From Haemonchus contortus (Eukaryota > Nematoda > Chromadorea > Rhabditida > Trichostrongylidae), in NCBI GenBank assembly GCA_000469685.2, contig LS997565.1:34934645-34998644 (forward strand): DNA of 64,000 nucleotides. The letters are read 5' to 3'. A program made the position numbers and the translations under genes. Numbering within the stretch: the first letter of the stretch is position 1; each line of letters starts with the position of its first letter. Of this stretch, positions 49,701-55,724 are shown piece after piece. The notes under the pieces were generated by a model. That model saw only the letters and a list, made by a program, of their open reading frames with translations. It ran no database searches and was not told the DNA's origin.

Positions 49701-51343
49701 CAACTGCTTTCTATCATGTCCTTGAAGACGAGGATTTGTTGGAGAGGTCAACCACATAAAGCGGCTTTACAGCAACGGATCTTTGCCTATATAACGCCCA
49801 TGCCTCGACTTGTAGAAGAACGACGGTGGAAATGATAGATGGTTTCCGACATTACGATGTGCTAAGACCAACTCCAGCCAACCACGGGCCAACCCATAGT
49901 CCCACGTTTGCTGTGGTAACAAAGCATTGGCCCAATTAGTTTTAGATATTCTGTGGAGGGTTCAGGGAATTGTGCCCATTTTGGAGCTTTATTGTAGATC
50001 TTGTTAAAGCCGGGTTCTTTTTGCAGTTCTTCATGGTATCCACAGAGCAATGATCGGTTTGAGACAAACTTCTGGATGATCATTACTCGGGTGTCAACCA
50101 GTTGTGATCGTTTCCCAACTTTATTAATGGACCTTAGCTATTTGTAAATAGGTACCTAAGCCAGTATTTCAGAAAATTAATATTTTTTCTCATAGCGATA
50201 GATTTGAAAATACAACCGCCAATAGCTTATTTTCTTTCCTTTGAATGATTCCGTTTTCTGGAGACTAGCAAGATGAGGTACTCATACGAGTAATTGCTAT
50301 TGTTGTGAAGACAACCAAAGCATAACAATTCGGTTTTTTTCAAGCTCGTTTTTGTTTGTTTAAAATGTTTTTGTTTATAATTGTAAGAAATTTAACAGGA
50401 AGACCGAAACTTTCGAATTTCATCAAAAACATCCGTTTAAAAAGCGTTGCAGTTGAAGTGTTCTACTAACCTTTATAGTACGTAAGATGGGATACCATCA
50501 CGGTAAATCCTGCGCAAATACCGTATGAAATGCCGCGGCCAATCGATACATCGATTTTCTGGAGATACTCAACACCTTCGGATAGCCAGTTTGATAATAC
50601 ATAACCCATCTAATTAGTTTGATCTAACAAGCATGATTTTGTGTGTGTTTTTTTTACAGCGTTTCGTGATGCGTCCACAACCGAAATGTGCCATATGCAG
50701 CAATACCGTATACCGAGCCGAACAATTCGGATGTTTCGGGTTACAGTACCACGTGAACTGCTTTAGATGTACTGTATGTCGACAAGCTCTGCGGTAAGTT
50801 CTCCTAGGCTTCCTTCACATTCTTCATTTTAACAGCTTAATCATCTTCCAAATGGGAACGAGGTTAAGAGGGGTTTTCCTTGACAGTAAGGTGGGCACGT
50901 TCCTGGCGGAAGATGTTTACTTGTCCAGTTTGACTCAGAGATCGATCTAAAGGCACAGCCTACGATATTTGCAAGAAACCTCCCAAGATTTTGGGGTGTT
51001 CCTGTGAGATTGCACCAGGATAGCAGCCAAGTCGCAGCGCGCTCGGGGGATTGGTAATAGTTGAGGGTCTCAAAAGAACAGAATGAGGATGTTGTTTTTA
51101 TGATTCGTTTGTTTTTATTTTCTTTTGATATTTTCTCTTTCGTAGCTAAAAACTGAAAAGGTCAGTTTCCACAATGTTTACGTTTTCAGCGTGGAGCGCG
51201 CTCATCGCAGTAAAGATGGCAGTTTATACTGCCATGTACACTTTAAGCTGCTCGGCGATGATAGCCGACATCAACTGGAAAAGTCACTTGAAGAGAACAA
51301 CAACTTGGAGGCGAACGCCGTCGCCGAACGTTCTCAAGCCTAG
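7609..51343 (+). CDS. Two-LIM-domain actin-associated protein, EPLIN/Xin-like (26 exons, 927 aa model)
   Basis: The 26 exons join without phase conflict and are listed individually. The acidic N-terminus (MAEEEDPYAVSSDSDDEE) is followed by charged helical segments. LIM1 (residues about 196-247) has the spacing C-x2-C-x17-H-x2-C-x2-C-x2-C-x17-C-x2-H. LIM2 (842-894) is the same except x18 before the last pair. Each should bind two zinc ions. Between them lie about 590 residues rich in E, K, A and R with a degenerate motif such as FKERFERGEGDV, LKNKWKTGDVET or IKDRFDTGEAF, roughly one per exon. LIM1 resembles EPLIN/LIMA1 and Xin-family LIM domains, which act on actin filaments and adhesion or muscle attachment sites; a similar role here is inferred. 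The stop is TAG at 51341-51343. A second promoter before exon 10 is likely. I do not know the worm gene name. Confidence 0.85.
7726..12656 (+). other. LIM gene intron 1 (4.9 kb)
   Basis: It contains a direct duplication (9770-10060 and 10150-10475) and a 9-bp-arm palindrome at 11934-11952. An 18-base candidate microexon lies at 12203-12220. A - strand open frame of 120 codons (8872-9234) has no recognised domain. Confidence 0.6.
9770..10475. repeat. Direct duplication of an approximately 300-base unit, offset about 400 bases
   Basis: Blocks shared in order by 9770-10060 and 10150-10475 include GACTGGTTCATG, GCTAACGTAT, CCAACACTTTGAAAATCC, GATTTGCTGAAAA, TATCAGGGA and AAATATGGAG/GAATATGGAG. 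Divergence is about 15-20% by eye, so the duplication is old. No open frame is shared. Confidence 0.75.
12657..12758 (+). CDS. LIM gene exon 2 (residues 40-73)
   Basis: The acceptor is TTCCGTTTCAG and the donor is CAG/GTGGGT. The exon encodes 34 codons in phase 0 at both ends, a charged helical stretch (KSALTETKDITKDEA, then EELEKLKQATELKKVKQ). Confidence 0.85.
12969..13190. repeat. Degenerate CA/CACATA microsatellite
   Basis: About 220 bases consist of near-continuous ACACATACA-type units with scattered substitutions (runs such as ACACATACACACACACC), lying in intron 2. Confidence 0.85.
13676..13956 (-). repeat. tRNA-derived SINE copy (best preserved)
   Basis: On the - strand the head reads GGAGGTGGTGTAGTGGCAAG (A-box region), followed by GGTTCGAATCCCG (a good B box). 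The body then ends at the ATTGATT-like edge near 13680. This copy best shows that the dispersed family comes from a tRNA gene. It lies antisense in intron 2 of the LIM gene. Confidence 0.8.
14596..14697 (+). CDS. LIM gene exon 3 (residues 74-107)
   Basis: The acceptor is GATTTTAG. The 34 codons begin EFEEGKVASSTAEELQQ. The exon ends AAG/GCACGC, so the next intron must use a GC donor: continuing the frame gives a stop within 13 codons, and exon 4 follows only 60 bases later in phase. Confidence 0.85.
14758..14894 (+). CDS. LIM gene exon 4 (residues 108-153)
   Basis: The acceptor is AATTCAG and the donor is AAAG/GTGACC. It encodes EKYSKFKDRFENLDSTLEV and a helical run, giving the first clear copy of the FKxRFE motif. 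It ends with two bases of a codon. Confidence 0.88.
15378..15765 (+). repeat. Left arm of a large inverted repeat (tRNA-like element, copy 1)
   Basis: It matches the reverse complement of 16505-16891 at roughly 95% over most of its length by eye, starting at ACAAGGGAAGGATAATTGG and ending past GGGCGTCTAGAGGG with more divergence. It contains a tRNA-like segment (GATAGTGTGGTGGACTGATA, then a GGATCGAATCC-type B box). Confidence 0.85.
16505..16891 (-). repeat. Right arm of a large inverted repeat (tRNA-like element, copy 2)
   Basis: This is the reverse-complement partner of 15378-15765. Its B-box-like palindrome reads CAAGGTTCGAAACCTTG on the - strand. The 740-base spacer between the arms has no shared sequence with them that I can see, but carries a weak tRNA-like head at about 16090-16140. 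Confidence 0.85.
20280..20530 (+). repeat. Second dispersed repeat family with tRNA-like centre
   Basis: The centre reads CTCGGTAGTGTAAGGGATAG, then later ACGGGTTCGAGTCCCGT, a perfect T-arm with B box, and CCGAG pairs with the CTCGG start. No believable anticodon arm can be drawn, so it is not called as a tRNA gene. The flanks (AAGCTATGG, AGCCATTAGGAAGGC) recur at 58800-59000. Confidence 0.65.
20936..21032 (+). CDS. LIM gene exon 5 (residues 153-185)
   Basis: The acceptor is ATTATTATAG and the donor is AGG/GTAGGT. It completes the split arginine codon and encodes RFEKGAEDTAIEREKVEIE and MQKVKAAFNR, with two partial copies of the repeated motif. Confidence 0.88.
21238..21960. repeat. Minisatellite with about 128-base units and related GTGGGCGG pieces
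   Basis: Units start near 21238, 21364 and 21490, with a partial fourth near 21622. Each contains a TGTGGGC(G/A)GAGT-like block, a CCCACCATAGGTTT-like block and CTGTACTCCTACCAAATTTG, then TAGGTCCA. The third unit holds a 12-base C run. Further GCCCACTGTGGGCGG palindromic pieces follow to 21960, and a single related piece occurs at about 48009-48040. Confidence 0.82.
22404..22540 (+). CDS. LIM gene exon 6: N-terminal half of LIM1 (residues 186-231)
   Basis: The acceptor is CTTTTTTCAG and the donor is AC/GTGAGT. It encodes DVSADEAPKDCVVCGRTVYP and the remainder of the first zinc finger plus the start of the second (HNQCFKCAKCEKKLT). Zinc ligands are C196, C199, H217, C220, then C223 and C226. 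Confidence 0.93.
22541..25971 (+). other. LIM gene intron 6 (3.4 kb) splitting LIM1
   Basis: It contains a perfect 32-bp-arm hairpin (24736-24809). No other feature with support was seen. Confidence 0.6.
24736..24809. repeat. Perfect inverted repeat: 32-bp arms, 10-base loop
   Basis: The left arm, 24736-24767, begins AGATATGTATGGGTGATTTG. The right arm, 24778-24809, is its exact reverse complement. The loop is GCAAGCATGA. No mismatch was seen. Confidence 0.92.
25972..26078 (+). CDS. LIM gene exon 7: C-terminal half of LIM1 (residues 231-267)
   Basis: The acceptor is ATCATTTTCAG and the donor is GAGG/GTGAGT. It encodes PTNYNSHQGVLLCKVHMLEV then FHPEIAKTMDPANTE. C244 and H247 complete the second zinc site of LIM1. 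Confidence 0.92.
26079..27261 (+). other. LIM gene intron 7
   Basis: It contains a 118-codon open frame at 26540-26896 (+) whose first 25 residues look like a signal peptide (LLSGAALYLLCVSASV). There is no supporting splice or conservation evidence, so it is left as a note. Confidence 0.45.
27262..27340 (+). CDS. LIM gene exon 8 (residues 267-293)
   Basis: The acceptor is GTTGTTCAG. It encodes EDEHPEDDEDDEFAVTNK and PKQLQGVIK. The donor is a tandem GTGTGAGG: using the first GT (27341) gives the phase needed for exon 9, and using the second GT (27343) gives the phase needed to skip it and use the acceptor at 32935. Confidence 0.82.
27341..31700 (+). other. LIM gene intron 8 (4.4 kb)
   Basis: It contains a 15-base C run at 28856-28870 followed by TCC repeats, an 11-bp-arm hairpin at 30877-30906 and a SINE at 31070-31323. 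No gene was recognised. Confidence 0.55.
31070..31323 (-). repeat. tRNA-derived SINE copy
   Basis: It shares blocks with 13676-13956, including TTCATTCAGAATCATAGTGG, GGCTATACAAGAACTTACGG and CCGACCCCGGAAGG. The tRNA-like head near 31300 on the - strand is degraded. Confidence 0.75.
31701..31800 (+). CDS. LIM gene exon 9 (residues 293-326)
   Basis: The acceptor is CTTCCCTTGTTAG and the donor is AAGAAG/GTAATG. With the first exon 8 donor it reads QNGKLADLFPFEETTLLGDV then LGSESSDLTKVKK and ends in phase 0, which fits exon 10 from 32917. An internal GGAA/GTGAGT at 31769 is an alternative donor. The open frame also runs on past the donor to a stop at 31960, so a terminal-exon form is possible. 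Confidence 0.65.
32640..32916 (+). promoter_or_regulatory. Probable internal promoter and 5' leader for a short LIM2-only isoform
   Basis: A GC-richer, pyrimidine-rich tract (CACCCCCCACCCACCCC, CTCTCTTCGCTCTCG, GCCGCCCCGGCCGTCGC) differs sharply from the AT-rich introns around it. It ends at a strong acceptor TTGGATTCTTGTAG (32916). The in-frame ATG at 32926 lies 9 bases further on, the layout of a trans-spliced nematode start. Function is inferred. Confidence 0.5.
32917..33048 (+). CDS. LIM gene exon 10 and probable start of a 598-aa short isoform (residues 327-370)
   Basis: From the acceptor at 32916, 44 codons are open: HCTMVTAGTSAVQDELAQ, then ISSLKSKKGEFESSVKEA. The in-frame methionine at 32926 could start a shorter protein with only LIM2. 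An alternative acceptor at 32935 (GGTTACAG) is in the phase needed for exon 9 skipping. The donor is AAG/GTTCGT, as in exon 1. Confidence 0.8.
35994..36230 (-). repeat. tRNA-derived SINE copy
   Basis: It shares family blocks (GATGCAATGACTAGCGG, CTTCCCATAACAGTCTTG, ACCGGAGGGATGG). On the - strand the head reads GGAGGTGTTGCAGTTGGGCA, then GGCTCGGATCCCGGG in the B-box position. It lies in intron 10. Confidence 0.72.
36757..36823. repeat. Imperfect inverted repeat
   Basis: TTTTCATATCCATACATATG-TGAC is partnered by GTCACAAATATGTATATG-AAAA about 20 bases later. The arms are 22-24 bases with a few mismatches. It is probably a hairpin of a small non-autonomous element. Confidence 0.6.
36989..37038 (+). 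CDS. LIM gene exon 11 (residues 371-387)
   Basis: This 50-base exon has acceptor ATTTTTACAG and donor GAA/GTGAGT. It encodes VEDEVLQAGKVKANKE plus two bases of a lysine codon. Confidence 0.85.
37415..37529 (+). CDS. LIM gene exon 12 (residues 387-425)
   Basis: The acceptor is TCTTCGATTCAG and the donor is CTCAG/GTTAGC. It encodes FLTGAQEEGSEEDEEGERD then PNIIREDRKKKKEELHFAQ, a strongly acidic and then basic stretch likely to be disordered. Confidence 0.88.
37530..38382 (+). other. LIM gene intron 12
   Basis: No repeat or gene was recognised. The frame upstream of exon 13 stays open back to an ATG at 38290, which I regard as chance. Confidence 0.5.
38383..38475 (+). CDS. LIM gene exon 13 (residues 426-456)
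   Basis: The acceptor is CGTGTTACAG and the donor is AAG/GTAAAG. The 31 codons include LKNKWKTGDVETAELRAAD, one copy of the repeated motif with W in place of F. Its GDVET resembles the GDV core of Xin repeats. Confidence 0.88.
38693..38953 (-). repeat. tRNA-derived SINE copy
   Basis: It is close to the 13676-13956 copy in block order. The head on the - strand reads GGAGATGGTGCAGTGGCAAG, and the B box is weakened to GAGCTTCCATCCC. It lies in intron 13. Confidence 0.78.
39497..39590 (+). CDS. LIM gene exon 14 (residues 457-488)
   Basis: The acceptor is CTCTTTACAG and the donor is GCCG/GTAAGT. It encodes TGPSVKERFHERNEAETVV, one motif copy, then ERQWDRSELDTA. Confidence 0.88.
39591..41654 (+). 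other. LIM gene intron 14 (2.1 kb)
   Basis: It contains an imperfect inverted repeat at about 39776-39925. No gene was recognised. Confidence 0.5.
39776..39925. repeat. Imperfect inverted repeat, about 30-bp arms
   Basis: GTGAGGCTGTGTTCTGAGTT near 39778 is matched by the reverse complement of AACTCAGAACACAGCTTCAC (39903-39922). Weaker matching continues inward. The loop is about 85 bases. Confidence 0.75.
41655..41753 (+). CDS. LIM gene exon 15 (residues 488-521)
   Basis: The acceptor is ATATGCTTTAG and the donor is AAAC/GTAAGC. It encodes AAEARKSFMQGSAFEAAAV then EKSAKDLEDLHFK, with one motif copy (ARKSFMQGSAFE). Confidence 0.88.
42405..42660 (+). repeat. tRNA-derived SINE copy
   Basis: A B-box-like GGATTCGGATCCCAGG is followed by the family blocks AAGCTCTCCAT, TGGTATCAAACCCGTCTGGG, AAGTCATTGTTTAAGCC and CGCCTCTACGATTGTGAA. 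It lies in intron 15. Confidence 0.72.
42970..43088 (+). CDS. LIM gene exon 16 (residues 521-560)
   Basis: The acceptor is TCATTTTCAG and the donor is CAT/GTCAGT. It encodes LQDFKERFERGEGDVDVQKT then VDMTGDVNLGGIKAAFEH. Two motif copies are present, the first being the clearest in the protein. Confidence 0.9.
43089..45419 (+). other. LIM gene intron 16 (2.3 kb)
   Basis: No gene, repeat family member or RNA gene was recognised. Short open frames at 43551-43896, 44116-44394 and 44962-45168 have no recognisable content. Confidence 0.5.
45420..45536 (+). CDS. LIM gene exon 17 (residues 561-599)
   Basis: The acceptor is GTTGTTCCAG and the donor is CAACAG/GTTTGA. It encodes GEEEMSPEERAAQKKKEIE then AEFLRYKMARRAAAERAKQQ, a highly charged single helix. 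Confidence 0.9.
45593..45683 (+). CDS. LIM gene exon 18 (residues 600-630)
   Basis: The acceptor is CATATTTCCAG and the donor is GACG/GTGAGC. It encodes AEEGEEGAADVGSIKDRFD then TGEAFRTAEMD, with one motif copy (IKDRFDTGEAF). The preceding intron is only 56 bases. Confidence 0.9.
45739..45845 (+). CDS. LIM gene exon 19 (residues 630-665)
   Basis: The acceptor is TGGCTTTCAG and the donor is AAG/GTCAGT. It encodes KNVDVEIKMAGKAREKFMQI then DASGAAPVMPNQGRK, with one motif copy (AREKFMQ). Confidence 0.9.
46035..46107 (+). CDS. LIM gene exon 20 (residues 666-690)
   Basis: The acceptor is GTTTCTTACAG and the donor is AATT/GTGAGT. It encodes EPSKWDKREDRPAAEIINRR then AVDN. Confidence 0.88.
46328..46596 (+). 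repeat. tRNA-derived SINE copy, sense half of an inverted pair
   Basis: The head reads GGAGGTGCTGTGGTGGCAAG, with GGGTCCGAACCAC in the B-box position. The body follows in family order: CTCTCCATTCTCGATGG, CTCGTCTGGGAGGATGAA, CGCAAGTCATTGTATAGGCC and CGCCGCTACGATTCTCAA. It lies in intron 20. Confidence 0.78.
46606..46815 (-). repeat. tRNA-derived SINE copy, antisense half of an inverted pair
   Basis: It carries family blocks in the opposite order, such as CATATTCCCAGACAAGTGT, CACCATTTAATCGGCCGCAA and GCTTGCCACTACTCCA. It begins 9 bases after the sense copy ends. Confidence 0.68.
46872..46971 (+). CDS. LIM gene exon 21 (residues 690-723)
   Basis: The acceptor is ATTGGTTATAG and the donor is ATGC/GTAAGC. 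It encodes DDDEGEDAFDIKNLMNKFK then HIAEADTTTSALN, with one motif copy (LMNKFKHIAEA). Confidence 0.88.
47040..47179 (+). CDS. LIM gene exon 22 (residues 723-770)
   Basis: The acceptor is ACACCTTTTCAG and the donor is AAGA/GTGAGT. It encodes EHRAELEALKTEAKTLKQRF then EEGIDDDSDLAEEKRRQMQ and EEFERLK. Read-through past the donor meets a stop 15 codons on, so the 66-base intron is required. One motif copy (LKQRFEEGID) is present. Confidence 0.88.
47246..47334 (+). CDS. LIM gene exon 23 (residues 770-799)
   Basis: The acceptor is AATTCATTCAG and the donor is AAG/GTGAGA. It encodes EREEAQRRLEEERAMEAPK then EVEKDDVNIK, continuing the probable coiled-coil helix of exon 22. Confidence 0.87.
47430..47528 (+). 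CDS. LIM gene exon 24 (residues 800-832)
   Basis: The acceptor is TTCCGTGTTTAG and the donor is GCG/GTAAGT. It encodes AEHAAKMAAKWEKIQAKEA then KKAEKSRMPEKKVA, a lysine/alanine-rich helix. Reading through the donor gives six codons and a stop, so a form ending here without LIM2 is possible but unsupported. Confidence 0.87.
47529..50659 (+). other. LIM gene intron 24 (3.1 kb)
   Basis: It contains a GTGGGCGG-type repeat piece near 48009-48040. A pyrimidine-rich tract at 49040-49250 resembles the one before exon 10 and is followed by AATAAA near 49306. The role of that tract is unknown: it could be a promoter for another form or the end of one. Confidence 0.45.
50660..50793 (+). CDS. LIM gene exon 25: first part of LIM2 (residues 833-877)
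   Basis: The acceptor is TTTTTTTTACAG and the donor is TGCG/GTAAGT. It encodes RFVMRPQPKCAICSNTVYR, then the rest of the first zinc finger and the first knuckle of the second (HVNCFRCTVCRQAL). Ligands are C842, C845, H863, C866, then C869 and C872. Confidence 0.93.
51190..51343 (+). CDS. LIM gene exon 26: end of LIM2 and C-terminus (residues 877-927)
   Basis: The acceptor is TACGTTTTCAG. It encodes VERAHRSKDGSLYCHVHFK, supplying C891 and H894 of LIM2. A 33-residue acidic tail then ends in TAG at 51341. Confidence 0.92.
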
Positions 51344-51547
51344 CTGGTCATTTCTCTCAGCTGCATTCCTTCCTTGCTTACACTCGAAGTGCTTTCCATG
51401 ATTACCTTTTGCCTCACTGCTAGTTATTGATTTATCGATTGGTCATTGCCATGTCGCGTGGTGGACGCTGAAAATCGCGTAAAATCGATGACGCACACTA
51501 CGTAATAGTATGACAAGATTAAGTCGTGTATATGTATATTTAGACTC

Positions 51548-51553
51548 GATAAA
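51548..51553 (+). terminator. Probable polyadenylation signal of the LIM gene (GATAAA)
   Basis: GATAAA lies about 205 bases after the stop codon and is followed by a T-rich stretch. It is a common one-base variant of AATAAA in nematodes. No better AATAAA is seen nearby. Confidence 0.45.
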
Positions 51554-51579
51554 GTGTATTTCTACGATATTCATGCCTT

Positions 51580-52120
51580 CTTGTTGATTTTCTTTGACTC
51601 ACAATACTCACAGCTCTTCGTCCACCCCCCCTCCCCCCCACTCCCTCCCTCCATCCTCCCGCTACCTAACTTGCTGTGATCAACTGGGAAGAATGCATTT
51701 TTGTTTTCTCGGTCAGATGATCAAATGAGATGATCGTGTTAACAACGAGTAGTAGCGAGGAATCGATCAGAACGATGAGAATGTGGTGGCGCTACAGATG
51801 TTAATGACGTAAATAACTAATTCTAAAGAGTAGTGGGGATCGAATTGACGGGAATCTCGTTTGGTTACCAACCTGAATACACAGTATGGTAATGGTACGG
51901 TAAGTAATACAGTGCACCTCATTAGGACACACCATTCCTTTCAGGCAATGGATACCGTCATCAATTCTCACCTACCATTACCTCGTACAGTATTCTTTCT
52001 GCACTTTCGTCCATCTGGGGCGGTGAAGCGCAGGAAGATTGGGGATGACTCCGTGGACAGAAATCGACTATAAGCTTTCCCAAAAGGTGAAAGCGTTCTA
52101 CGTAACGGAAAATGAACTTC
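51580..52120. other. Intergenic, no gene recognised
   Basis: It contains a C-rich run near 51626-51660. A 70-codon open frame (51861-52073) is not recognisable. Confidence 0.5.
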
Positions 52121-52122
52121 TA

Positions 52123-53003
52123 TTAGGTTGAGTAAAAAGTTTTGATCGGCTTTTCAATCTTCACTTTAAAAAGCCCTATTTCCATTGAAAGAGGTTCTCA
52201 ATTAGTAATATAGTCTCCATCGTTGTGCTAAACATACGTCTAGCGATCCGGCAGTTTCTTGACTCCTGAGGCCTAGAAGGGCGGCGGCAGCGATTCAAAA
52301 GAGCTGGAGATCTCATTTTTGAGCTCCGGGCAGTCATCAAAATTTCTATCGCGGAGGTGATGTTTTAGAGCAAGAAATAAATGGTGATCAGACGGAGCGA
52401 GACCTTGCAAATGAGCAGAATGGGTTAGCACTGCCCATCTAAGTTCGGCAATTTACTGACAAAATAATTTCGCAACATGCGGTTGAGCGCTGTCGTGAAA
52501 AAGGCAAACATTTTCACGCTGCGGACGCTTCCTTCGAACAACGTCGACCGCACTCTGTAGCTGAAAAGCGTAAATCTTGGCGGTCACGGTGGAGCCCTCA
52601 GTAAGTTATCCAGTGTAGAGCATTCCCTGAGAATGTCCACCGACGACACAGTAAAACCTTCCTCGGACATAGTCTACTTCACTGTTTGTCTTGGAGGTGC
52701 TTCGTCATGAGGCACCCGTGGGCTGAGATACGATGACCCTTCTGGATGCCCCACAGATATTTGCGACAGCCGTCGGTGGATTATGCCCTTACAGTAATTC
52801 GTGATAGACGATAGCTCTCAGACAGCTTCGGACGCCAGTTGAAGGGTGAAGTCATTTTTGCGAAGCACTTCCAAGTGGATGCTTATATATCCTTTTAAAA
52901 ATACAGGTTAGGGATCGTTCTACCATAACCCATTACGAAGTCCTTCCAAGCGGTCCTACGAAAAAAGGGACGAAGGTCGATCAAAACTTTTTACTCAACC
53001 TAA
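52123..53003 (-). mobile_element. Decayed mariner-family DNA transposon, second family
   Basis: Terminal inverted repeats TTAGGTTGAGTAAAAAGTTT (left, from 52123) and the exact reverse complement (right, ending 53003) are flanked by TA on both sides (52121-52122 and 53004-53005). The - strand carries transposase pieces: HDSAQPHVAKLF at about 52460-52497 and APSDHHLFLALKHHLRD at about 52345-52400, then KKLPDRW near 52255. The two aspartates (codons ending at 52492 and 52387) are 35 codons apart, which gives the D34D spacing of mariner. In-frame stops between them show that it is dead. The ends differ from the copy at 1821-2715, so it is a separate family. Confidence 0.92.
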
Positions 53004-53799
53004 TATGTTGTGTATGGCCTGTGCTCCTGCTCATATGGGTCTTCGCTATAGGAGAACTTTCGATTCTTCTGTGAAGGGAGTTTTATTCGAAAAGGACTTC
53101 CTCTCAAGAACGTTTTCCCTCACTATTTTCCGTACCCTAACGGGGGTTTTGTTAGCAGCAGAAGGCTACCTTCCAAAAATAATCTACCTTTCCTTATGTA
53201 TCTACATGTTCCCCGTGGCGGTGCCAATTGGACTTTTCATATCTAGGAACACAGGAACTTTGGCTTTCGCAATCACACACTGAGCCAAATTTTCCGGAAC
53301 TTTCTAGTTTTTCTTCTTTTCCACGGGAACGTTCACGCTGAAGGAGGAAACGGTCCCCTATGATGCTTTTGCGACATTTCTGCTTGCCACCAAAAGATAT
53401 CATGTGAAAGTGAAGCAAAACGTAGGTCTATATGCGTCGTCAAGTTCTTCCACTGGTTAGAGATCTTCGCCGTCTGTAGGCAGGATGTCATCGGTTTGCG
53501 AGGAGCAAATGAAGTTCGTGACCACGGAATATGTTGACTGAGGACTTGGGTGGCTCTCGAAGTGGTGTCCCTTTTCGTGTTCGCAATCGCAACTCCAACC
53601 TCCGGATGAACTATTAGAGGTTCCGCCAGTGGGTGTTTTGGATTTCGCACGTGTGTCGTGGTTCGGTACAAGTTAGTGTTATCTCCGCGTGACATCCTCT
53701 ATCTTAAACCATGTAAGAATCTCGATTTTGTAAGAGTTACGTCCTCATTCTATCAAAATGAAAGGAATTCTGGGGCTCTAAAGATCCTGTCGGCGTCAC

Positions 53800-54900
53800 T
53801 TTAGACTTGCTTAGGTCTCACACGACTTGTGTCGTGAGACATAAACAGCTTATATTGGCTCGCACCCTTTTTAAGGTTGTGACGTTCTAGTCAAGCGTTA
53901 AGCTTCTTAATGACCTGAGCAATGACCTGAGCAAGTCACTCGTCGCATCTGCAACACGAGTAGAGGGATCCATTCGAGGAAGCTTGACCCCTTCAGCACA
54001 GGTGAGGAGATCTATAGGTGAGGGACCCAGTGTCTAGTCTTCGTTAGGGTCATCCACCACCTGTCATTCATATTGGAGGAAAGCGTCATTCAAAACGATT
54101 CCGCCGCATACATTCCGCTTTGCGCTCCTTATGAATGATGTTGAGAGATCTCGTCAAGCCAGTGATTGAATCTGGTCCTAGGGCGAAACAGTTGAAGTTC
54201 ACTGCCAGAAACATGGTATCCCACCAACATCGAACAAGTGTTGTTTTCTGTTCGCTAATATGTTGTCCAGTTCAGCATGGGTTGTACCAATTGCGAGAGT
54301 TGCCATGGAAGAATCGAGCGGGCGACAGAAGCCCTGTCTTTTCGTTCTCGCTCCTGCTCCCCATATGTACTGAACGTTTCAATGCTGTACTCTCTTATAC
54401 TCGACAAGCCTAGCATTGAAGTTTCCAACAATGATCTTGTAGAAAGACTTTTCGATGTGGATAATATTCACCAGCTAGTCTTAAAACGTATCGAGCTCTA
54501 CTTCGGCTTCAGAGCGATTGATGATAGTGATGGTCTTGAGGTGCACATATCATGGCGTATGATAGCAAAGCGGGAGACAGGATATAGTGAGAGCCGACGA
54601 GATGGACGGTAGAAGGATGCAGGATATAATCAGCTCTGAAATGAATACTAAAGCCTCACTGTTTTTGGTGGAGGTTCCCCATCTTGAAGAACCATGATTC
54701 CTGCATTCATTCGTCGTACGTCAGTCGTTTTGTTCTTGGTTTCTTGTAGCGCAATCACATGATACTCGATGAACTAGCGACCTAGAGCAGCTCACGAAGA
54801 GTGGCATTGGAAGAAACTGTTCCTTTGTTGTAGGTACGAGGTAGCAAACAGTCTCCGTGTTTTGTAGAGGGTGTAACGTCAGGGCCCAAAATGTAAGGTG
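53800..54900 (-). mobile_element. Decayed RTE-type LINE, endonuclease part
   Basis: Read on the - strand in shifting frames, it shows the AP-endonuclease-like domain of RTE elements. IEYHVIALQETKNKTTDVR lies near 54725-54775, including the metal-binding glutamate in QETK. KIIVGNFNA lies near 54412-54438, where the usual DFNA has become NFNA. LDNILANRKQHLFDV lies near 54230-54273, and later linker pieces follow (CAEGVKLP near 53985-54005). Stops and frameshifts are frequent. It is antisense to the fragment at 1-1698 and covers a different part of the element. The borders are approximate. Confidence 0.75.
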
Positions 54901-55113
54901 TCCTACGCAACCCGAGATTTCTTCGCCTCCAATAACTTGCCATACTGTCCGATGCCAGAGACGGCTAGACCCAGTGTGTGGGTTACTGAGGCTGCTCTAT
55001 TGCTGCTTTCGCAGTAGCAACGAGACCTTCTCTGACCTTCCCTTATCGATCATGTACATACATTTGCAATCTACGCCTGCATATGTGATTACAGATTAAT
55101 TTTGATCTAAAGC

Positions 55114-55119
55114 TTTATT
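55114..55119 (-). terminator. Possible polyadenylation signal of the DOMON gene
   Basis: AATAAA on the - strand (GATGAATAAAGC context) is the first one found downstream of the stop codon at 55725. It would imply a 3' untranslated region of about 600 bases. Confidence 0.4.
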
Positions 55120-55724
55120 CATCGAATCATTCAAACATTCACCACCATTAAATCTCTTCACCTTCAATATGCTAACAATGAAAAGACACTTTTATACACA
55201 GTGTATACCCGTAGAAGAATATGTGACAATTGTGAAGAATTCTACAAATATGCAATCCCACAGATATGCAAGGGAACCAGGTCATTAGGGATTCACTGGG
55301 ATGACTCAACGAACAAAAACCTTGATTCATAACTTTCGAGAAATGGGCAAAAGCTAGAAGGAATTTCCCAAGAAAGCCATGCACAACTACACTACAGATT
55401 GATTTGAAGGCATTTGTACTTTACAAGAAAAATGAGCAGGATGAAAATCGCAGTCATACAAAAGAAAATTGTATAAAAAGGAAAAGAAGTATCTACAATT
55501 TTAGGGACTCCCTCTGATGCTTTCAGAAAAAGCTTCGAGAATAGGAAGTTCGTTCGGACCGGATAGCAGTCAAATTGACAAAGGAATTATGCGATTTCTC
55601 AGCATCACGAATTCTAGCCACACCTTTTCGACGTTCCCAGCGAAGTGCAAGCTTTTTTTCGGTAACTCTATTAAAAGACTCTTCAAAATGTAGAAAAAAC
55701 TATGACTAGTAAAAGAAATGGTAA

